DNA of 64,000 nucleotides, from contig NZ_JACIDR010000006.1 of NCBI RefSeq assembly GCF_014196425.1, positions 1 through 64,000 on the forward strand, read 5' to 3'. Positions 58,711-64,000 of the stretch are shown piece by piece. The position numbers were made by a program, and so were the translations under genes. The notes beneath the pieces were generated by a model. The model was not told the origin of the DNA. It made no database searches and worked only from the letters and a program-made list of their open reading frames with translations. Numbering within the stretch: the first letter of the stretch is position 1; the number at the start of each line of letters is the position of its first letter. The DNA comes from Hansschlegelia beijingensis. GTDB lineage: Bacteria; Pseudomonadota; Alphaproteobacteria; Rhizobiales; Methylopilaceae.

Positions 58711-59975
58711 TGCTCGGTGGCAGCCGAGACGCCGCCGCCCGCCATGGCGAGCTCGCCGGTGCCGTCCATGCCGTAGATGTCCTCGCGGAACTGCACCGAC
58801 CCGTCAGGCGAACCCCAGCCCGAGATGTAGCGCCAGTAGACCGGGATGGCCGGCGTGACCTGCGCGTCGATCCGCTGGCCGGACTTGATCGCGGCGTCGA
58901 TCGCGCGGCGGTCCCAGTTGGGCTGGTTCTTCAGCAGCCAGGCGACCAGTTCCTTGACGTTCTGGATCCGCACGCAGCCCGACGAATGGAAGCGCTGGTT
59001 CTCGCCGAACAGCCCCTTCGTCGGCGTGTCGTGCATGTAGACGCCGTGCTTGTTGGCCATGTTGATGCGGATCGAGCCCATCGAGTTGTCCTCGCCGGGG
59101 TCCTGCTTGAACATGTAGTTGGTGGCCTCGTTGGACATCCAGTTGACCTGCTCGGGCGTCAGCTGATTGCCCTGCTGATCGAAGATCCGGATGTTCTTCT
59201 TGGTCAGATACTGCGGATCCTTCTGCATCTGAGGGATCAGGTCTTTCTTCACGATCGAGGCCGGCACGGTCCAGAACGGGTTGAAGTTGACCTGGAGGAT
59301 CTTGGCGTCGAGCACCGGAGAGGCGCGGTCCACCTTGCCGACCACGGCGGTGTAGCGGGCGGCGACCGAGTCGCCCTCCACCGCCTCGATCTCGGCGCCC
59401 GGGATGTTGCAGAGCACGTAGCGCTCGCCGAGATTGCCGTTCGCCATGGTGCGGATGCGCACCAGATTGGTCTGCAGCTGCCGCAGCCGGGTATCGGCCG
59501 GAATGTTGAGCGAGGTCAGCGTGTCGTCGCCGACTACGCCGACCGGGATCAGGCCGTGACGGGCCTGGAAGCGGCGCACCGCGCCCTCGACATAGCTGTC
59601 GAAGGCCGGCGACATCGACAGGTTCGGGTCGAGGTCGCCGCTCGCCATCAGCCGCTGGCGGAGCGCGACCACGCGCTCGCCCTTCGAGCCGAGCTTGAGG
59701 CGCGGCCCGGTCGGCACGCGGGTCCAGCCGCCGCGGCTGACGATGGCGTTGTATTCCTCGATGGCGCGCTCGGTCGCCTGCGCCGTCTGCGGGCTCAGGG
59801 TCGGATTGCGCGAGGCCGAGGTGCGGGTCACCGCGGAGCCGGCGGACGCGTCGTAGCGGTCGTTCCACTCCGCCTGCCCGAACAGCTGCTGGGCCGCGGC
59901 CGGCCCGGCGATGGCGCCCGCCGCAGCCGCCCCAAGTCCGAACCGAAGCGCCTCGCGGCGCGTCGCCACGATCAT
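58707..59975 (-). CDS. ldtP: L,D-transpeptidase, Tat-exported (LdtP-like)
   Basis: The enzyme forms or edits 3-3 peptidoglycan crosslinks or anchors proteins. The 422-residue product from ATG 59975 starts MIVATRREALRFGLGAAAAG, a twin-arginine signal. A peptidoglycan-binding domain follows (LGSKGERVVALRQRLMASGD to FQARHGLIPVGVVGDDTL), then the YkuD domain with MHDTPTKGLFGENQRFHSSG and the catalytic Cys at about 334 in SGCVRIQN. Size and architecture fit the YcbB-like group. In Liberibacter and Sinorhizobium the neighbouring MarR regulator LdtR controls such a gene; the same neighbour is present here. Confidence 0.9.
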   Translation of the reverse strand: MIVATRREALRFGLGAAAAGAIAGPAAAQQLFGQAEWNDRYDASAGSAVTRTSASRNPTLSPQTAQATERAIEEYNAIVSRGGWTRVPTGPRLKLGSKGERVVALRQRLMASGDLDPNLSMSPAFDSYVEGAVRRFQARHGLIPVGVVGDDTLTSLNIPADTRLRQLQTNLVRIRTMANGNLGERYVLCNIPGAEIEAVEGDSVAARYTAVVGKVDRASPVLDAKILQVNFNPFWTVPASIVKKDLIPQMQKDPQYLTKKNIRIFDQQGNQLTPEQVNWMSNEATNYMFKQDPGEDNSMGSIRINMANKHGVYMHDTPTKGLFGENQRFHSSGCVRIQNVKELVAWLLKNQPNWDRRAIDAAIKSGQRIDAQVTPAIPVYWRYISGWGSPDGSVQFREDIYGMDGTGELAMAGGGVSAATEQ

Positions 59976-60325
59976 CGAAGGCCGTTCCGTCACGATGCCA
60001 AGCTCCCGCACTCTCGCCGCCAGCCCTAACCCGGCAAAACCTCCGGCGAAGCTGCCAGATCGTGGTTAATGAACCCCGACATGGCCTTGTCCGTCACGAT
60101 CCTCGCCCTGATGGCTCCGAAGACCGCAGGTCCCGCAAGACGACAGGCCGGCGCTTGCGCCGAACATTGCATCGAAAGGCCACCGGTTTGAGGCGGAACG
60201 ATGTCGACGCCGGGCGTCTGCGCGTCGCGTGACCAAACGTGTCCTCCTTGAAGCGCGCAAACAAAAAGCGCCGCGACAGGATCGCGGCGCTTCGAGCGAG
60301 GGGCGCGGCCTTCGGCCGCCGAAGA
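59976..60325. other. Intergenic region between ldtR and ldtP
   Basis: No gene is supported in this 350-base stretch. It contains the ldtR terminator (60263-60292) and must contain the ldtP promoter and, if regulation follows the Liberibacter case, an LdtR operator. I could not pick out a convincing palindrome. Confidence 0.4.
60263..60292 (-). terminator. Terminator after ldtR
   Basis: An 11-bp perfect stem (AAGCGCCGCGA with TCGCGGCGCTT) and a 5-base loop are followed on the minus strand by TTTTTGTTTG, 33 bases past the ldtR stop. It separates ldtR from ldtP transcription. Confidence 0.88.
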
Positions 60326-60838
60326 TCAGAGGCGGAAGCGGATCTGGTCGGTCCAGAACCGCTCGAGCCGGACCAGCGCGACGTTCAGCGTCTTGAAGTC
60401 GTCGGCGCTGACGCCGCCCACCTGCTCGATGGTGCGGACATGCTTGGCGTAGAGCTGGTCGACGATGTCGTGGATCTCGCGGCCGCGCTCGGTCAGGCTG
60501 ATCCGCACCGAACGGCGGTCCATCCGCGAGCGCTGGTGATGCAGGAAGCCCATCTCCACCAGCTTCTTCAGATTGTAGGAGACGTTGGAGCCGAGATAGT
60601 AGCCGCGGGTGCGGAGCTCGCCCGCGGTCAGCTCGGCGTCGCCGATGTTGTAAAGCAGCAGCGCCTGGACGCTGTTGATGTCGGACCGGCCGCGACGGTC
60701 GAACTCGTCCTTGATGACGTCCAGCAGGCGGCGGTGAAGCCGCTCCACCAGGGTCAGCGCCTCGAGGTAGAGCGGGCGAACTTCCGACTGGCGAGGATCG
60801 GCGACTTCGGGCTCAACGCGGCGGGCGACGTTCTTCAT
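60326..60838 (-). CDS. ldtR: MarR-family regulator LdtR
   Basis: The 170-residue product from ATG 60838 (MKNVARRVEPEVADPRQSEV) has RPLYLEALTLVERLHRRLLD, DRRGRSDINSVQALLLYNIG, the winged-helix recognition part RGYYLGSNVSYNLKKLVEMG and wing HHQRSRMDRRSVRISLTERG, then a dimerisation helix. These match LdtR, a Rhizobiales regulator of the adjacent L,D-transpeptidase and of stress tolerance. An alternative GTG at 60889 adds 17 residues; I favour the ATG, which has AGGAAGG upstream. The 270-base upstream region is unusually AT-rich. Confidence 0.88.
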   Translation of the reverse strand: MKNVARRVEPEVADPRQSEVRPLYLEALTLVERLHRRLLDVIKDEFDRRGRSDINSVQALLLYNIGDAELTAGELRTRGYYLGSNVSYNLKKLVEMGFLHHQRSRMDRRSVRISLTERGREIHDIVDQLYAKHVRTIEQVGGVSADDFKTLNVALVRLERFWTDQIRFRL

Positions 60839-61108
60839 GGCTGACGCCTTCCTGTATTCTTGATCATCTTGAGGCAGCGCCACAGTCACGCGCCTCGTTG
60901 ATCAGGAAGATAGGATTGAGCCTGTGAAAATGCGCTTAAATGGCGTGATGAAAATTGTCTTTATTTCTTAGACTGAACAAAGGGTTGTCGCGCTAAGTCA
61001 ACAGGACCTTACCCGTCGAAACGTGAATCGATCTTCATTTTTGCCTCAAATGCCTCAAGGGTTCGAATGGTTACTGGAAAGTAGACTCCGTCCTGGACAG
61101 GCGACTGG

Positions 61109-61558
61109 TCAGGAGACCTCGCGGCGCGCGCGCATCGAGAGGTAGACATAGGCGGCCACCGCGGCGACCGAGATCAGCGCCGCGAGCCACCGGCCGAGCG
61201 ACGCCGGCGACGACGAGGCGGCCCAGAGGAGCTGGCCCAGCGTCGCGAGCAGCCAGATCACCACGCCCCAGCCGGTGGCGAGCCACAGTCCGACGGCGGC
61301 CACCGGATCGGCGACCGCGAAGAACGTGCAGGCGACGAACCAGGACGCGTGCGTGCCGTCGACCGCGAGCGGAGCGCCGCCGGAGCCGATCAGCAGCCCC
61401 CAGAACACGAGCCCCCTCACGAGCTCGAACACCGCGACCGCGCGCAGGAACATCACGAGCCGCCAGCTCCAGGGCCGCGCCACCCTGTCGGCCTGCAGGT
61501 GGGACTCCCTGAGCGAAATGCCGGGAAGCCCGGCCTCGTCGTTTGCGTCGGCCGCCAT
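61109..61558 (-). CDS. Four-helix membrane protein (DUF6163-like)
   Basis: The 149-residue product from ATG 61558 has GGGAGACGGC in front. After a polar start (MAADANDEAGLPGISLRESH) come hydrophobic segments LVMFLRAVAVFELVRGLVFW, SWFVACTFFAVADPVAAVGL, WGVVIWLLATLGQLLWAAS and WLAALISVAAVAAYVYLSM. The layout and the place between ldtR and hemB match a small Rhizobiales membrane family I recall as DUF6163. Function is unknown. A longer frame upstream overlaps hemB antisense and is not real. Confidence 0.75.
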   Translation of the reverse strand: MAADANDEAGLPGISLRESHLQADRVARPWSWRLVMFLRAVAVFELVRGLVFWGLLIGSGGAPLAVDGTHASWFVACTFFAVADPVAAVGLWLATGWGVVIWLLATLGQLLWAASSSPASLGRWLAALISVAAVAAYVYLSMRARREVS

Positions 61559-61772
61559 GCCGTCTCCCGAAGCTTCGGCCGCCTGGGCGCGGCCGCGCGC
61601 AATCTCCGCGACTCCCCCGCCCGGCGCAACGCGCCCGCCCTGCGCCAGGCGGGCGCCGCGTCTGCGCCCCTCCCCTGTCTGACCGCCGTTCCCGGTGCTA
61701 TGTCCCCGGCATCGGACGAGGCCGGCCGGCGGATGACGGGCGGCGATGCGCCCCGAGCAGGAGGCCGCGACT

Positions 61773-62819
61773 ATGCATGAGACGATCGGCAAGCGCCGCG
61801 CGATCGGAGAGGCGCCGCGCCCTGCGGACGGCGCGCTCGACCTGCCGACCCGGCTGCGCCGGAACCGCCGCGCCGACTGGTCGCGCCGGCTGACCCGCGA
61901 GAACACGCTGACGGTCGACGACCTGATCTGGCCGATCTTCCTGATCGAGGGCGAGAAATGCCGCGAGCCGGTGGCGGCGATGCCGGGCGTCGACCGCCTC
62001 ACCGTCGACGAGGCGGTCCGCAGCGTCGAGCAGGCCGCGCGGCTCGGCATCCCGGCCGTCGCGCTGTTTCCCTATACGGACCCGGCGCGGCGCGACCCGG
62101 AAGGCTCGGAGGCGGAAAACCCGGACAATCTGGTGTGCCGGGCGCTGCGCGCCCTGAAGGCGGCCGTGCCGAACATCGGGCTCATCACGGACGTCGCGCT
62201 CGACCCTTACACGAGCCACGGCCATGACGGGCTGATGGAGGGCGAACGCATCCTCAACGACGCCACCGTCGCGGCGCTCGCGCGCCAGTCGCTGGCCCAG
62301 GCCGAGGCCGGCGCCGACATGATCGCGCCCTCGGACATGATGGACGGCCGGGTGGGCGCGATCCGCGGGGCGCTGGACGAATCCGGCTTCACGGACGTGC
62401 AGATCATGTCCTACGCGGCCAAATACGCCTCGGCCTTCTACGGCCCGTTCCGCGACGCGATCGGAACCCGGAAGGCGCTCGTCGGCGACAAGAAGACCTA
62501 CCAGATGGATCCGGCGAACGGCGACGAGGCGCTGCGCGAGGCGGAGCTCGACCTGCTCGAGGGCGCCGACATGCTGATGGTGAAGCCCGGCCTGCCCTAT
62601 CTGGACATCGTCTGGCGCCTCAAGGACCGCTTCAGGATGCCGACCTACGCCTATCAGGTGTCAGGCGAATACGCGATGATCCGCGGCGCGGCCGAGCGCG
62701 GCTGGATAGACGGCGAGCTCGCGATGCTGGAGAGCCTGATGGCGTTCAAGCGCGCCGGGGCGGACGGCGTCCTGACCTATTTCGCCCCGGAAGTCGCGCG
62801 CCGGCTGAAGGCCGGCTGA
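61773..62819 (+). CDS. hemB: Delta-aminolevulinic acid dehydratase (porphobilinogen synthase)
   Basis: HemB condenses two ALA to porphobilinogen for heme, B12 and, where present, bacteriochlorophyll. The 348-residue product from ATG 61773 follows AGGAGG. It shows RLRRNRRADWSRRLTREN, VDDLIWPIFLIEGE, DVALDPYTSHGHDGL, MIAPSDMMDGRVGAIR and the Schiff-base Lys at about 271 in LMVKPGLPYLDIV, plus YAYQVSGEYAMI. In the metal-loop segment Asp and Ser replace the three cysteines of zinc enzymes, so this is the magnesium/potassium type usual in alphaproteobacteria. Confidence 0.96.
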   Translation: MHETIGKRRAIGEAPRPADGALDLPTRLRRNRRADWSRRLTRENTLTVDDLIWPIFLIEGEKCREPVAAMPGVDRLTVDEAVRSVEQAARLGIPAVALFPYTDPARRDPEGSEAENPDNLVCRALRALKAAVPNIGLITDVALDPYTSHGHDGLMEGERILNDATVAALARQSLAQAEAGADMIAPSDMMDGRVGAIRGALDESGFTDVQIMSYAAKYASAFYGPFRDAIGTRKALVGDKKTYQMDPANGDEALREAELDLLEGADMLMVKPGLPYLDIVWRLKDRFRMPTYAYQVSGEYAMIRGAAERGWIDGELAMLESLMAFKRAGADGVLTYFAPEVARRLKAG

Positions 62820-62830
62820 GGCCCCCCGCC

Positions 62831-63541
62831 TCAGACGGCCTGCTTGAGGTTCACCCGCGCCTCGAGCGCGGCGGCGCTCTCCTTGCGCTCGCTGTAGCGG
62901 TCGGTGAGGCGGTCCGTGAGGTCGCGGGTGAGCAGCGTGAACTTCACCAGCTCCTCCATCACGTCGACCACCCGGTCGTAATAGGCGGACGGCCTCATCC
63001 GGCCGTCCTCGCCGAACTCCTGGAAGGCCTTCGCGACCGACGACTGGTTGGGGATCGTCAGCATCCGCATCCAGCGCCCGAGCACGCGCATCTGGTTGAC
63101 GGCGTTGAACGACTGCGAGCCGCCCGAGACCTGCATGAGCGCGAGCGTGCGGCCCTGGGTCGGCCGGACCGAGCCGAGCGCGAGCGGGATCCAGTCGATC
63201 TGGGACTTCATCACCCCCGTCATGGCGCCGTGGCGCTCCGGGCTGGTCCAGACCTGCGCCTCCGACCAGAGCGACAGCTCGCGCAGCTCGGCGACCTTGG
63301 GGTGGTCGGCCGGCGCGCCGTCCGGCAGCGGCAGGCCGGCGGGGTCGAACACCCGCGTCTCGCAGCCGAAGCGCTTCAGAAGGCGCTCCGCCTCGAGCGT
63401 CAGCAGCCGGCTGTAGGAGACCGGCCGCAGCGAGCCATAGAGCAGAAGCACCCGCGGCGGATGCGTCGAGCGCGGCGCAGTCAGCGCCGCCGGATCGATC
63501 GGCCGGAAGCAATCCTCGTCGAGGTTCGGCAGGTCGCTCAC
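62831..63541 (-). CDS. arsH: ArsH, NADPH-dependent FMN reductase
   Basis: ArsH oxidises trivalent methyl- and aromatic arsenicals and is common in arsenic operons. The 236-residue product has [20 protein letters not shown] with the FMN-phosphate loop, [25 protein letters not shown]-type [40 protein letters not shown] and [19 protein letters not shown], all typical. Its ATG overlaps the arsC stop by four bases (ATGA), so the two are coupled. Confidence 0.95.
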   Translation of the reverse strand: MSDLPNLDEDCFRPIDPAALTAPRSTHPPRVLLLYGSLRPVSYSRLLTLEAERLLKRFGCETRVFDPAGLPLPDGAPADHPKVAELRELSLWSEAQVWTSPERHGAMTGVMKSQIDWIPLALGSVRPTQGRTLALMQVSGGSQSFNAVNQMRVLGRWMRMLTIPNQSSVAKAFQEFGEDGRMRPSAYYDRVVDVMEELVKFTLLTRDLTDRLTDRYSERKESAAALEARVNLKQAV

Positions 63542-63954
63542 GCGGATTTCCCCTTCACCACCTCGCCGTCCTCCTTGGTGAAGTCTTCCGGAAGCGGCGT
63601 CGGAAGGATGTCGAGCACCAGCTCCGAAGGCCGGCAGAGCCGCACGCCGCGCGAGGTGAACACGAAGGGCCGGTTGATCAGGGCGGGATGCTTGAGCATC
63701 GCGTCCAGGATCTGATCCTCGCCCACATAGGGATCAGCGAGGCCGAGCTCGACGAAGGGCGTCCCCTTCTCGCGCGCCGCCTGGCGGGGCGTGAGGCCGG
63801 CGTCCGCGACCGCCTTGGCGAGCTCCTCCCGTGAGGGCGGCGTCTTGAGATACTCGACCACCGTGGGCTCGAGGCCGGCGGCGCGGATCATCGCCAGCGT
63901 GTTGCGCGAGGTCCCGCAGGCGGGATTGTGCCAGATGGTGACGGCTTCGCTCAT
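63538..63954 (-). CDS. arsC: Arsenate reductase, glutaredoxin-dependent ArsC
   Basis: ArsC reduces arsenate to arsenite. The 138-residue product starts [20 protein letters not shown] with catalytic Cys at position 13 in the CGTS motif, [21 protein letters not shown]-equivalent region [16 protein letters not shown], and [20 protein letters not shown] with the conserved Arg residues. GGAGGCC precedes the start. An arsenite exporter and ArsR are expected to the right, outside the window. Confidence 0.95.
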   Translation of the reverse strand: MSEAVTIWHNPACGTSRNTLAMIRAAGLEPTVVEYLKTPPSREELAKAVADAGLTPRQAAREKGTPFVELGLADPYVGEDQILDAMLKHPALINRPFVFTSRGVRLCRPSELVLDILPTPLPEDFTKEDGEVVKGKSA

Positions 63955-64000
63955 GGCGGCCTCCTCAGTTTCGGGTCGCCGGCGCAGGCGCGCGGACGCC

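Noticed and set aside
61559-62050. N-terminal extension of the DUF6163-like gene
   Set aside because: The frame stays open but becomes Arg/Ser-rich and runs antisense to hemB; the ATG at 61558 has a good ribosome site.

Overview
The window is high-GC DNA from an alphaproteobacterium, almost certainly of the order Hyphomicrobiales (Rhizobiales). The evidence is the dusB-ntrB-ntrC / ntrY-ntrX / hfq-hflX block, nnr next to glnB-glnA, the lon-clpX-clpP-tig block, ldtR with its L,D-transpeptidase target, and a HemB lacking the zinc cysteines. Genus cannot be settled from the sequence; a Methylopila/Methylocystaceae-like methylotroph or a relative would fit.

Layout. 1-6.5 kb: start of cysD leaving the left edge, then lineage-specific small genes, a GlcG/HbpS-type protein, a frameshifted GSCFA-domain gene and an MpaB-like oxygenase. 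6.5-14.6 kb: a tight sugar cluster with an unknown ORF, wecC, wecB, a 1239-residue protein with two GT4 glycosyltransferase modules, and a methyltransferase. WecB and WecC should make UDP-ManNAcA and the last two genes should build or decorate a glycan. 14.6-23 kb: accessory DNA holding small proteins, a histidine-rich ZnuD-like TonB receptor under a near-perfect Zur-type palindrome, a dead ABC ATPase, an HWE kinase/receiver pair, an IS3 remnant and a tRNA-Asp whose 3' flank has a look-alike 6.4 kb away.

23-34 kb: core genes. HU, Lon, ClpX, ClpP and trigger factor form the protein folding and quality-control block; tRNA-Leu and nnr follow; glnB-glnA lies behind a clear sigma-54 promoter. 34-38 kb: an accessory operon (acyltransferase, GMC oxidoreductase, Tat-exported small protein), then a non-coding stretch ending in a terminator and a small secreted protein. 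38-52.4 kb: hflX, hfq, dat, ntrX, ntrY, then an inserted mipA/LytTR pair, then ntrC, ntrB, dusB, and divergent ispDF-pncC. NtrC keeps the GAFTGA loop and NtrX lacks it. NtrBC, PII and the sigma-54 promoter at glnB make one nitrogen-control circuit.

52.4-53.7 kb: eleven tandem 112-bp units, each with two head-to-head hairpins. A lone diverged copy lies at 34.0 kb, also between convergent genes; this is the most unusual structure here. 53.7-58.7 kb: nusB, ribH, ribE, ribD, nrdR and glyA in one direction, with a small conserved protein after them. 58.7-64 kb: ldtP, ldtR, a small membrane protein, hemB, and arsC-arsH running in from the right edge.
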